From NCBI GenBank assembly GCA_038210275.1, contig JBBQWV010000030.1, positions 1 to 11,925 of the forward strand: a stretch of DNA of 11,925 bases, in the 5' to 3' direction. The notes below the pieces were generated by a model. The model saw only the letters and a list, made by a program, of their open reading frames with translations. It made no database searches and was not told the origin of the DNA. Both the position numbers and the translations under genes were made by a program. Source of the DNA: PALSA-1296 sp038210275 (GTDB taxonomy: Bacteria > Bacteroidota > Ignavibacteria > Palsa-1295). Below, piece by piece: positions 1 to 7,325 of the stretch (the stretch's first letter is position 1; each line of letters begins with the position of its first letter).

Positions 1-96
1 CGGCACTACAAAGATAGCATAAATTCATCGCAGTTAGGATTAATAGAGGAAATATGGAGATTTTGGAGGGAGATCAAAATGGACTTATATACCGCA

Positions 97-128
97 AGAA
101 ATAGAAAAGCTCTCATTTCTGAGAGCTT
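97..128 (-). terminator. Rho-independent terminator of tRNA-Glu
   Basis: On the minus strand an 8-bp perfect stem (AAGCTCTC at 128-121 and GAGAGCTT at 114-107) closes a 6-nt loop and is followed by a T-rich run (TTTTCTATTTCTT, 108-96). It starts about 10 nt after the tRNA 3' end, where an intrinsic terminator for a tRNA transcript is expected. Stem and tail are seen directly; function is inferred. Confidence 0.8.
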
Positions 129-138
129 GTTTGGCTTG

Positions 139-210
139 TGACCCCTACGGGATTCGAACCCGTGCAACCACCGTGAAAGGGTGGTGACCTAACCACTAGT
201 CGAAGGGGCC
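139..210 (-). tRNA. tRNA-Glu (anticodon TTC)
   Basis: Read on minus, the sequence folds as a full cloverleaf. The acceptor stem is GGCCCCT with AGGGGTC (one G-T pair). The D arm is GACT/GGTC, the anticodon stem CCACC/GGTGG closes the loop CTTTCAC with anticodon TTC, and the T arm is ACGGG/CCCGT with loop TTCGAAT. Position 139 gives discriminator A. The 3' CCA is not encoded, since the next bases are CAA, so it must be added by nucleotidyltransferase. The gene has its own candidate promoter at 220-248 and a terminator at 97-128, so it probably forms a single-gene unit downstream of rdgB. Confidence 0.96.
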
Positions 211-218
211 GGAAATTT

Positions 219-256
219 AATTATCAATTGGCAATTATCAATGTACAATTGGGGAA
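219..256. repeat. Short 14-bp-period direct repeat upstream of tRNA-Glu
   Basis: AATTATCAAT occurs at 219-228 and again at 233-242, a period of 14 bp. A third partial unit, beginning AATTG, follows at 247. The units are AATTATCAATTGGC, AATTATCAATGTAC and AATTGGGGAATAAT. The repeat fills the rdgB-tRNA spacer and contains the candidate tRNA promoter. Confidence 0.6.
220..248 (-). promoter_or_regulatory. Candidate sigma70-type promoter of tRNA-Glu
   Basis: On minus, TTGTAC (248-243) and GATAAT (225-220) are separated by exactly 17 nt, resembling -35 and -10 boxes. The -10 box ends 9 nt before the mature tRNA 5' end, giving a very short leader. The boxes lie within a 14-bp-period AT-rich repeat, so the match may be partly chance. 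The promoter consensus of this lineage is not known from the window. Confidence 0.45.
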
Positions 257-295
257 TAATACATTTTTATTGGCGGGAGTAAAACAGAAATTGCT

Positions 296-889
296 TTATT
301 CCGTTCCGTTTTTCAGTGTTTCTGCCCAATATGCAAGGAATCCGCGCATTGCTCTTGCCCGGTGGCTTAGTTTATTCTTTTCATCGGAAGTCATTTCCGC
401 AAAAGTTTTACCGCCACCTTCGAGTGGTTCAAAGACAGGGTCATACCCGAAACCGCTCGTGCCTCGAAAACTTTCGGTAATTATTCCATCCACACTTCCT
501 TTGAAAAACCGTTCTTTTCCCTGTTGATCTATGAAACAAATGACAGTTGAAAAACTTGCTCTTCGATCTTTTTTGTCGTGAAGTTCGTGTAATAATTTCG
601 TACAGTTATCTTCATAGCTTGCATTTTCTCCAGCATATCGGGCAGTATAAACTCCGGGTGCGCCACCAAGTGCTGTTACTTCCAATCCTGTATCATCGGC
701 AAGTGTAGGTTGATGAAGTGTATCAAATACAAATCTGGCTTTGATCAGTGCATTCTCTTCAAGCGTAATTCCTGTTTCAGGAATTTCAGGGAAATCATCC
801 GGAAGTAATTCTATTTCGAAAGAATTTTCTGCCAGAGTAATAAGCTCTTCTCGTTTATGAGCGTTGTGGGTAGCGAGAATTATTTTCAC
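296..889 (-). CDS. rdgB: RdgB/HAM1 family dITP/XTP pyrophosphatase
   Basis: Non-canonical purine NTP pyrophosphatase of 197 residues. The family hydrolyses dITP, ITP and XTP to the monophosphate plus pyrophosphate in the cytoplasm, keeping deaminated purines out of DNA and RNA. Visible signatures in order are the N-terminal nucleotide-binding LATHNAHKREE (residues 5-15), the catalytic ADDTGLEV with D65 and D66 (64-71), GAPGVYTARYAG (76-87), GFGYDPVF (146-153) and SHRARA near 175-180. The length is typical of the family. The start is GTG at 889-887, and the upstream radA stop overlaps it as GTGA, so translation is probably coupled to radA. The C-terminus is complete. Pairing with radA makes a nucleotide-hygiene and DNA-repair pair, an inference from context. 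Identification is secure; in vivo substrates are by family. Confidence 0.96.
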   Translation of the reverse strand: MKIILATHNAHKREELITLAENSFEIELLPDDFPEIPETGITLEENALIKARFVFDTLHQPTLADDTGLEVTALGGAPGVYTARYAGENASYEDNCTKLLHELHDKKDRRASFSTVICFIDQQGKERFFKGSVDGIITESFRGTSGFGYDPVFEPLEGGGKTFAEMTSDEKNKLSHRARAMRGFLAYWAETLKNGTE

Positions 890-2262
890 AATACTAATTT
901 TACAACATCACTTAATTTGTCAACTCCAACGATCTTTGTACCTTTCGATAATTTAGGAATTGATTTCAGATTTGCTTTCGGAATGATGATCGTTTCAAAT
1001 CCTAATTTTGCTGCTTCCATTACGCGAAGTTCTGCTTGCGGCACAGCGCGGACTTCTCCACCAAGCCCAACTTCTCCGATCAAACAAGATTTCGAATCAA
1101 GCGGTAAATCTTTTATACTTGATAAAACTGCCATCACGATCGCAAGATCGGCTGCAGGTTCATCAACGGTCAAGCCGCCTGCTATATTAATAAAAACATC
1201 CTGATTTGCAAGTTTCGCTCCTAGTCTGCGTTCAAGTACAGCGAGAAGCATGGCAATACGCCGATAATCATAGCCTGTTGTTGTGCGTTGCGGATTATTA
1301 TAATGAGTCGGCGAGACAAGAGCTTGCACTTCGAGCAATAGCGGACGAGTGCCTTCGAGTACGCAACAAACTGCCGAACCTGATGAACCGTACTGTCTTT
1401 CAGAAAGAAAAACTTCGGACGGATTTGGCACTTCCATCAATCCTTCCGATGTCATCGAAAAAACGCCGATCTCATTTGTCGAGCCATACCGATTTTTCGC
1501 AGCGCGAAGAATTCGGTAAGCATGAGTTCGCTCACCTTCAAATTGCAGAACAGTATCAACGATATGTTCTAAAACTTTCGGTCCTGCAATTGCGCCTTCT
1601 TTGGTAACGTGTCCAACAATAAAAACTGGAATCCCTGAAGATTTTGCAAATTGTAAAAGCATCGCCGTACATTCGCGCACTTGCCCTACACTTCCCGGAG
1701 CGGATTCCATTGCCGAGCGATACATCGTTTGAATTGAATCAACGATAAGAATATCGGGTGGATTATTCCGAGCTTCATCAATGATTGCCTCGATATTTGT
1801 CTCGCCCATGAACGAAACATCTTCGTTTTTCATGAGCAATCTTTCGGCACGGGATTTTAATTGCTTCGGACTTTCTTCGCCGGAAACATAAAGCGTTTTA
1901 GCCGTCAGCATTCCGCGCACCATTTGCATCAATAGGGTGGACTTCCCTATCCCAGGATCGCCACCGACAAGCACCATCGAACCATGCATAATACCGCCGC
2001 CCAAAACTCGGTCGAGTTCTGCAATACCTGTTAAGGTACGGTCTTCTTCACTAACGGTAATTTCAGAAAGTTTAAGTGGGCGCGTGGCACCACCAGAAAC
2101 ACCGTAGCTCCGTGCTCCTTTGGCTTTTGTATTATCAGATGAAAGGCTTACGACTTCTTCAACGTAGGAATTCCAAGCATTGCATTCGGAGCACTTCCCT
2201 ATCCAACGTGGAGAAATATAGCCGCAACTCGAACAAACAAATTGAACTTTAGTCTTTGACAT
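886..2262 (-). CDS. radA: DNA repair/recombination protein RadA (Sms)
   Basis: Bacterial RadA (458 residues, usual length), a RecA-like ATPase that promotes branch migration and processing of recombination intermediates. The N-terminus carries a C4 zinc finger (C10, C13, C24, C27). Next come the RecA-like core with Walker A GGDPGIGKST (100-109), Walker B ILIVDSI (171-177) and the RadA-specific KNRYG motif (256-260). The C-terminal third is the Lon-protease-like domain, with GGLTVDEPAADLA (362-374) where the catalytic serine of Lon is absent, as is normal for RadA. The start is ATG at 2262-2260; only a weak purine stretch precedes it (TCCTCGTAATTTTTTATA), with no convincing Shine-Dalgarno. The gene lies 23 nt downstream of the VWA/T9SS gene and overlaps rdgB by 4 nt, consistent with one operon. 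Confidence 0.97.
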   Translation of the reverse strand: MSKTKVQFVCSSCGYISPRWIGKCSECNAWNSYVEEVVSLSSDNTKAKGARSYGVSGGATRPLKLSEITVSEEDRTLTGIAELDRVLGGGIMHGSMVLVGGDPGIGKSTLLMQMVRGMLTAKTLYVSGEESPKQLKSRAERLLMKNEDVSFMGETNIEAIIDEARNNPPDILIVDSIQTMYRSAMESAPGSVGQVRECTAMLLQFAKSSGIPVFIVGHVTKEGAIAGPKVLEHIVDTVLQFEGERTHAYRILRAAKNRYGSTNEIGVFSMTSEGLMEVPNPSEVFLSERQYGSSGSAVCCVLEGTRPLLLEVQALVSPTHYNNPQRTTTGYDYRRIAMLLAVLERRLGAKLANQDVFINIAGGLTVDEPAADLAIVMAVLSSIKDLPLDSKSCLIGEVGLGGEVRAVPQAELRVMEAAKLGFETIIIPKANLKSIPKLSKGTKIVGVDKLSDVVKLVL

Positions 2263-2285
2263 TATAAAAAATTACGAGGAGAATC

Positions 2286-5200
2286 TTATCGTACGATCTG
2301 TAATAGTTGCGCTGAGATATTTACCCCTGATGACGAAAGAATGAGCTGGTAACTTCCACTTGGAAGCTTTGATAGATCAAGCGATCTCGAATTAAGCCCT
2401 GGTTCAAGAGAAATATTTTCACGCAACAGTATTTCGCCAAGATTATCAACGATAGATACTTTTGCATTGCTTTTTTCTTTCGAGGCGACAGTAATTGTTA
2501 CAGCGCTCACTGCCGGATTTGGAATAATTGATTGCAGCCAAGTAGATAAATTATTATTCAGAAGCGCACGTAACGTCTGGTCACCACATTCGCTAAGAAC
2601 ATTTATTCTGCCTGGAGTAGATGATGCTGTTGAAAGTTGGCTTAGAAATAAATTTTCTACATCAAGCGGAGTTGTATCCTTTTTTGATACATAGCAAATA
2701 AACGGTACGTTAAATGTGCTCGTCGCAAAATCCAGTGTATTATTGAGACTCCTATCATTTCTAATCAATTGGCATCCGGCTTTTCCAGGCGAGAGTTGGG
2801 TGAAACTTACGGTATAATTACAAAGCGGATTATTGCCTGAACTGCAATCCGGTCCAATAGGATTTTGCAGTTGCAGTTCAACAAGATCGCCATCATACGA
2901 TAAGACAAAGGAGATCGAATCAAGATTGATCGGTGCAGGAGTTGCGGCAATAGAGACAGTAAAATTACCAAGCACTTGACTGCGCGGTACCTGAGCAGTG
3001 CCAATATTAATTTGTATCGAACCGATGGATCTACCTATCGCATTTACGGAAGTCAAACTCATCGTATCATTTGCTAACTCAAATTTTCCTTGCCACACAC
3101 CTAAGAGAGTTGGTTGAAAAGCGACATTAAATGTTTTCGTCTCGAAAGGTTTGAAGATGATCGGCGGAATCATGTCCGTACTAAATATGGCATCCCCTGT
3201 TTGAATTACCTTCGTGACAATAACAGGTGATTCATTTGGATTGGTAACTTGAAACGGTTTTGAAATATTTGCAGGCGCATAGACCGTTCCGAAATCAACC
3301 AGAGTGGTTGCGGTGAATGGCACAAGAGGCTTTGCTAAAGGATCAATTGTGATTGTAGTCTCACATGAATGACCAATGCTATCAAGAACCTGAATTACGA
3401 CAGTTGCAAGAGTGAATGGATCAATTACAGTAAATTGCTGCTGAACTTCATAAACACTCTTATATACTAGTGCTCCCACAGTCAGATTCTGCGAAGCCCC
3501 AATAAGCGTAACTGATGCTATCCCCCTATCCCACGGGGCAAACTCACTCGCATGAAAAATTCTGGTCTTCGCATCAGTTGATTCAACGGAACAAACGGGC
3601 GCAGAATTATCCGGAAGAGGGTCATAGCGAATCGAATCCCGCGATTCATTTCCTAAACTATCAAATGCAAAGATCGGCGCTCTAAGTGGTTGCAGAGAGT
3701 CAATGATCGGAAGCATGAACGTTGCATGCGCTCTGGATTGAAACGTGATCACGGCAGTTCCGGAATTTACGGAAGTAGGAATCGTAATATTTTGTATTCC
3801 AACATCTTTAACTCGCTGTTCGGTTACCATACCGGTTAGTGTGAGCCGTGGAGATGCGATCGGATCCTGTGTAATAATAGGAGGCAGAGAGTCCCCCCGT
3901 GCCGAATCGCGCCTTATACAATTCGTACCCATATTCCCAACCGAGTCGAATGCATCAAGACATCCGCGTGCCTGGGCTGAAAGATCAGGAGTATGAAGCC
4001 AGGCCGTCGCAAAAAACCGAGAGATTATCTGAAAGCTATCAAGCACAAGATTTATAGCGCCCGGTTCAAGACTTATTGTTTTTATACCTCTATCCCAAGA
4101 ACGGCTTTCGGTGACGATCATATTATACTTCCCTTTGAACGGCTGTCCACCGTTGATCTCAGGCGGCAGAATATCAGCTTTCGGCGAATACAAAATCTCT
4201 TTGTAACCAAGGTTTTTAGCGGAGTCGCGTGCCATATATACTGCACGAGCAGGTTGCATTGTATCGCTAACGATGAGACTATCGGAACCGAAATTCGGAA
4301 ATTTTCTGATTTGAGAAAGTTTTATAAAATTCTGAAGTACCGTATCCTGAAAATCTTTTATCCCGCGAGTACATGGGAAATTTTCGGTAGCAGTGACGAT
4401 ACGTGAAGTATAGAAAGGCGAAGTTTCCGAAATAACTGGAGCGCTGAAATCAAAGATATTCCTTCCTAAAATATATTGCTCGATTACATTTCGTGACAAC
4501 CCTTTATAATTTAAGGTCAAACCGATATTATGCAGCTTTAACCATGGACATGGATCAATTGAAGGATATCGAATCAGGCAATGTTCTCCGAACACATACT
4601 CGGAAAGTTGCCCCATCACCGGTTCGAACTGAGTAGGATCTGTTGCTGTAATGAATGGACCACCGGTACTGTGTGTCACTTCAGAGTTTAAAGTCGATGA
4701 TCCCTTGCCCAATTCCATAACATAAAGAGTTATTCCCATTGCGTTAAGGAGCGAATCAAAATAGGGAGTTTCAATTATAGCATCGTCAGTAACAAGAACG
4801 ATAGATTTTTGTTGGTATGGCTGATACTGGAGAAGGTTGGCACTGTATTCCAGCGCATTATCAACACGCGTACCACCGGTAAAAGATTGCGCACGTAATG
4901 CAAGAATAAATGCAGATGAATCTGCGGCATTCTTTCCCGAATAAAATCCATTTGGATGCGCCGGACCGGGGAAATATTGGATCGCATCGTCGAAAGTAAC
5001 AAGTGCATACCTTGAACCAATCGGTATCGTGGTGATGAATTTATCAAACGATGTAAAATATGATCCATATACATCAAAATTATCTCCAGCGCTGCTTTTG
5101 ATCGACAAACTAACATCAACACAAAAAACAATAGCTGCCTGTCCCGATTCGTCGCAGTTAGTAATTTGAAAATTATTTATGGGGATATTATCCTCAGTGA

Positions 5201-5399
5201 TTTTCATATCGCTTGGTTGGATACCCGGCTGCGGAAGGGAGCCGTTATACGTAGTCGTCATTTTAAGACGAACGATTGGAAAACTATCTATCCTCGGAGT
5301 GGAGGTAATAAAACCCAAGCGCTGCGCGAACCCTGCAAGAGGCAATAAAATACCAATTGAGAAAATAAGCGTTCTCAAAAAAACTTTTAACTGTCTCAC
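2286..5399 (-). CDS. Secreted VWA-domain protein with Ig-like repeats and T9SS C-terminal sorting domain
   Basis: Large exported protein (1037 residues), not recognised by name. Residues 1-25 form a signal peptide (basic MRQLK, hydrophobic core, LAGFA cleavage-like end). Residues about 88-270 are a von Willebrand A domain with a complete-looking MIDAS: DVSLS at 95-99, T177 in GGT and D205/D206 in VTDD, so metal-dependent ligand binding is plausible. Residues about 408-688 hold three diverged Ig-like repeats, marked by LPP/SAP openings, WDRGI or KDVGI, and a closing DSxGN/H. Residues about 700-790 resemble an ASH/choice-of-anchor beta-sandwich (VDFGTVYAPANISKPFQVTN), and 795-935 resembles a cohesin-like fold. 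Residues about 957-1037 are a Por/T9SS type A sorting domain (SIIPNPAVSAVTI, VSIVDNLGEI, LPSGSYQLIL). The 14 cysteines suit an exported, disulphide-bonded protein. It is probably carried across the outer membrane by T9SS and attached to or released from the surface. The start is uncertain: GTG at 5399 is used here, but the strong ribosome site lies 25 nt upstream. The gene is first in a likely operon with radA and rdgB. Confidence 0.85.
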   Translation of the reverse strand: MRQLKVFLRTLIFSIGILLPLAGFAQRLGFITSTPRIDSFPIVRLKMTTTYNGSLPQPGIQPSDMKITEDNIPINNFQITNCDESGQAAIVFCVDVSLSIKSSAGDNFDVYGSYFTSFDKFITTIPIGSRYALVTFDDAIQYFPGPAHPNGFYSGKNAADSSAFILALRAQSFTGGTRVDNALEYSANLLQYQPYQQKSIVLVTDDAIIETPYFDSLLNAMGITLYVMELGKGSSTLNSEVTHSTGGPFITATDPTQFEPVMGQLSEYVFGEHCLIRYPSIDPCPWLKLHNIGLTLNYKGLSRNVIEQYILGRNIFDFSAPVISETSPFYTSRIVTATENFPCTRGIKDFQDTVLQNFIKLSQIRKFPNFGSDSLIVSDTMQPARAVYMARDSAKNLGYKEILYSPKADILPPEINGGQPFKGKYNMIVTESRSWDRGIKTISLEPGAINLVLDSFQIISRFFATAWLHTPDLSAQARGCLDAFDSVGNMGTNCIRRDSARGDSLPPIITQDPIASPRLTLTGMVTEQRVKDVGIQNITIPTSVNSGTAVITFQSRAHATFMLPIIDSLQPLRAPIFAFDSLGNESRDSIRYDPLPDNSAPVCSVESTDAKTRIFHASEFAPWDRGIASVTLIGASQNLTVGALVYKSVYEVQQQFTVIDPFTLATVVIQVLDSIGHSCETTITIDPLAKPLVPFTATTLVDFGTVYAPANISKPFQVTNPNESPVIVTKVIQTGDAIFSTDMIPPIIFKPFETKTFNVAFQPTLLGVWQGKFELANDTMSLTSVNAIGRSIGSIQINIGTAQVPRSQVLGNFTVSIAATPAPINLDSISFVLSYDGDLVELQLQNPIGPDCSSGNNPLCNYTVSFTQLSPGKAGCQLIRNDRSLNNTLDFATSTFNVPFICYVSKKDTTPLDVENLFLSQLSTASSTPGRINVLSECGDQTLRALLNNNLSTWLQSIIPNPAVSAVTITVASKEKSNAKVSIVDNLGEILLRENISLEPGLNSRSLDLSKLPSGSYQLILSSSGVNISAQLLQIVR

Positions 5400-5423
5400 C
5401 GTGATGGGGATAATAATTCTTTT

Positions 5424-5431
5424 GCCTCCTT
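5424..5431 (-). promoter_or_regulatory. Strong Shine-Dalgarno with unusual spacing upstream of the VWA/T9SS gene
   Basis: The minus strand reads AAGGAGGC here, near-perfect anti-16S complementarity. It is 25 nt from the first conventional in-frame start (GTG 5399-5397), too far for direct use. In-frame ATT codons lie at 5417-5415 and 5414-5412, the first only 7 nt downstream of AAGGAGG. A small inverted repeat, TAGGG/CCCTA (5450-5446 with 5435-5431, 10-nt loop), abuts its 5' side. Either initiation uses a rare ATT codon or the site serves another role. Confidence 0.5.
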
Positions 5432-5511
5432 AGGGGTATAAAAAGCCCTATTTAACAACGCTTTTCGGTGAACAGAGTTGCATAATAATGCGATCTAATA
5501 CTTTAAGCCCC

Positions 5512-5904
5512 TTAGATCAACGACGAAGGTTGCCAAAAATGTTCTTTGAGGTCGGCTGCATCACCTTTAAAGGTAATCCTTTCCCTCTCTAAGAGCCATC
5601 TCATTCTCTCATATCCGCCAAAACCATGCGCGCCGGTAAGAAGCCCGTTGCGGTTAAGAACTCTCTGAGCAGGCAAATTTCTATCGGGTGGCATTACGCG
5701 AAGAGCCTGCCCGACTAAGCGAGACGAGCTTTTCATGCCGATGGTTTCGGCAATTGCTCCATACGTCGTAACTTTTCCTTTAGGAATTCTCTCAACGATC
5801 TCATACACTTTTTCATAGAACGAAAGACTCGCTCTCTTCTTCTGAGGAGACAGATCTATGAGATCATCCGAACGCTTTGCTATGTTTTTCTTTTTACGTA
5901 TCAC
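5512..5904 (-). CDS. Alkyltransferase-like (ATL) MGMT-family protein lacking the acceptor cysteine
   Basis: DNA-binding domain of the O6-alkylguanine-DNA alkyltransferase family. ATL proteins bind O6-alkylguanine, flip it out and recruit nucleotide excision repair instead of demethylating it. The visible core is FYEKVYEIVERIPKGKVTTYG, then SSSRLVGQAL with the arginine finger, then LPAQRVLNRNG. In true MGMT the last motif is PCHRV, so Cys is replaced by Ala and the next His by Gln: no methyl transfer is possible. The tail ending DLKEHFWQPS matches the style of Bacteroidota-type ATLs (from memory). A longer frame starts at ATG 5949 (145 residues), but it would run into the FAD-motif codons of the divergent hpnE gene and has no Shine-Dalgarno. 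I therefore use GTG 5904-5902 (130 residues), also without a clear ribosome site; the core begins near 5820, so function is not affected. Confidence 0.85.
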   Translation of the reverse strand: MIRKKKNIAKRSDDLIDLSPQKKRASLSFYEKVYEIVERIPKGKVTTYGAIAETIGMKSSSRLVGQALRVMPPDRNLPAQRVLNRNGLLTGAHGFGGYERMRWLLERERITFKGDAADLKEHFWQPSSLI

Positions 5905-5923
5905 AGGAATATGCTTAACATCA

Positions 5924-7243
5924 GTGCATCCATATAGGGTTGCTATCATCGGCGCTGGGACAAGCGGATTAGCATCCGCTGTTTCACTTTACTCTTCGCA
6001 AAGTTCGCGAGAGTTCGCTGTTACTGTTTTTGAGAGCCGCCGCGAAGCTGGCGGCAGAACGCGCTCGTTTATTGATTCAGAAACCGGCGATACGCTTGAT
6101 AACGGACAGCATCTGCTCATGGGCTGCTATACTTCGACGCTGAAGTATCTCCGCACCATAGGAGCCGAACATCTTCTGCTGAAGCAAGATTCTTTGGAAC
6201 TCTCTTTTATTCTTCCTGATGAATTGAGAACATCATCAGTAAAAATTCCGAAGCACGTTCCTGTCCCCTTTACTCTTCTCTTTGCTTTGCTGAGTTCGGA
6301 TCTGCTTCACCCATTTGAAAAACTTGCAGCCTCCAGATTTGGTATGGGGTTGATGCTCTTCCGCTATGACAAGAAAATGGCGCATTCGTCTTGCGCTGAT
6401 CTTTTCCGATTTGCGCATCAACCTATTACTCTTATCAAAAAATTATGGGAGCCTATCGTTGTTGGCACAATGAACCTTCCGATCTCCGAAGCAAGCGCTC
6501 AGGTTTTTTTGCATACGATGAGGTTGATCTTTCTTCAGAATAAGAAATATAGCTCCTTCATGTTTCCGAAAGTCGGATTATCTGATGTATTGATCAATCC
6601 AGCACTGGATTATTTGCAAGCGCATGGATGCCAAATTAAATATGGACAAAAAATTCACTCTGTTAAATCAGGGAATAATATGATCTATATTGAAACTGCT
6701 GATGGCAATGAAGTATTTGATGCGTTGATCTTTGCCGGCAATTATCATGATGTATCTTTTTTACCGAATGAAATTGTACAGACCATTCCGCCGGTTTCTT
6801 ATTCACCGATTGCGAATGCTTATCTATGGGTTGATAAAAAGATCATCGGACTTCCAATTTGTGGATTTGTCGGAACAACACTTCAATGGTGTTTTACAAA
6901 ACCGACGCATTTCTCGGCAGAACTCCTTGCCTGCACTGTAAGCGCCGCAGATGATCTCATCCAAAAAGATAATGATGAAATAACACGAATATTTTGGGAT
7001 GATGTAAAGCGTTCATTTCCTCATAGTGATGCAAAGCTTCTTCGCTCCGTTATTATTAAAGAGAAACGCGCTACACCTATCTTGAATGCCGAGCTTCAAT
7101 TACATCGTCCGAAAATAAGAACATCGCTCCCAAATATTTTTCTTGCCGGAGATCTTGTGCAGAACGGATTACCTATGACGATCGAAGGGGCAGTTCGCAA
7201 CGGACAGAAAGCTGCAGAAGCAATACTTAAAGGGATAGAATAA
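5924..7243 (+). CDS. hpnE: HpnE-like FAD-dependent hydroxysqualene dehydroxylase
   Basis: Flavin amine-oxidase/desaturase superfamily protein. HpnE reduces hydroxysqualene to squalene in the HpnC-HpnD-HpnE route, supplying hopanoid or other triterpene synthesis at the membrane. Evidence is an N-terminal Rossmann GAGTSGLASAV (GxGxxG), the strand-end acid in VFES, GGRTRS, and the HpnE-characteristic DNGQHLLMGCY followed by LKYLRTIGAE. The C-terminal FAD-binding end is FLAGDLVQNGLPMTIEGAVRNG. From GTG 5924-5926 the protein is 439 residues, close to family size, and begins just before the first beta strand, as homologues do. In-frame ATGs at 5858 and 5882 would add 22 or 14 residues of atypical sequence and overlap the divergent ATL gene. 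No hpnC or hpnD partner is present in the window. A related carotenoid desaturase is the main alternative; the DNGQH/GCY region favours HpnE. Confidence 0.85.
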   Translation: MHPYRVAIIGAGTSGLASAVSLYSSQSSREFAVTVFESRREAGGRTRSFIDSETGDTLDNGQHLLMGCYTSTLKYLRTIGAEHLLLKQDSLELSFILPDELRTSSVKIPKHVPVPFTLLFALLSSDLLHPFEKLAASRFGMGLMLFRYDKKMAHSSCADLFRFAHQPITLIKKLWEPIVVGTMNLPISEASAQVFLHTMRLIFLQNKKYSSFMFPKVGLSDVLINPALDYLQAHGCQIKYGQKIHSVKSGNNMIYIETADGNEVFDALIFAGNYHDVSFLPNEIVQTIPPVSYSPIANAYLWVDKKIIGLPICGFVGTTLQWCFTKPTHFSAELLACTVSAADDLIQKDNDEITRIFWDDVKRSFPHSDAKLLRSVIIKEKRATPILNAELQLHRPKIRTSLPNIFLAGDLVQNGLPMTIEGAVRNGQKAAEAILKGIE

Positions 7244-7325
7244 GCGGAAACATCTCCACAAAATATTCGTTAAGTACGAACCCCGAATCACTTTAACCGT
7301 TAGCAATTTTACCCTTAGTTTTTCT

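Noticed and set aside
54..104. 16-codon frame on plus with an AGAGGAAAT lead-in near the left edge
   Set aside because: Too short, no recognisable product, and its end runs into the tRNA terminator; not supportable as a gene.
1206..1607. Open frame of 133 codons on plus inside radA
   Set aside because: It lies wholly antisense to the well-conserved radA coding sequence, has no ribosome site and shows no recognisable domain.
3993..4406. Open frame of 137 codons on plus inside the VWA/T9SS gene
   Set aside because: Antisense shadow of a confidently coding region; composition and sequence show no family features.
5492..5518. Inverted repeat GATCTAA/TTAGATC overlapping the ATL stop as a possible terminator
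   Set aside because: The 7-bp AT-rich stem has a 13-nt spacer and no T tract on minus, too weak to call.
7266..7280. Small hairpin TTCGT-TAAGT-ACGAA between hpnE and the adaptor gene
   Set aside because: Only 5 bp with no T run, so neither a terminator nor a clear operator; may be chance.
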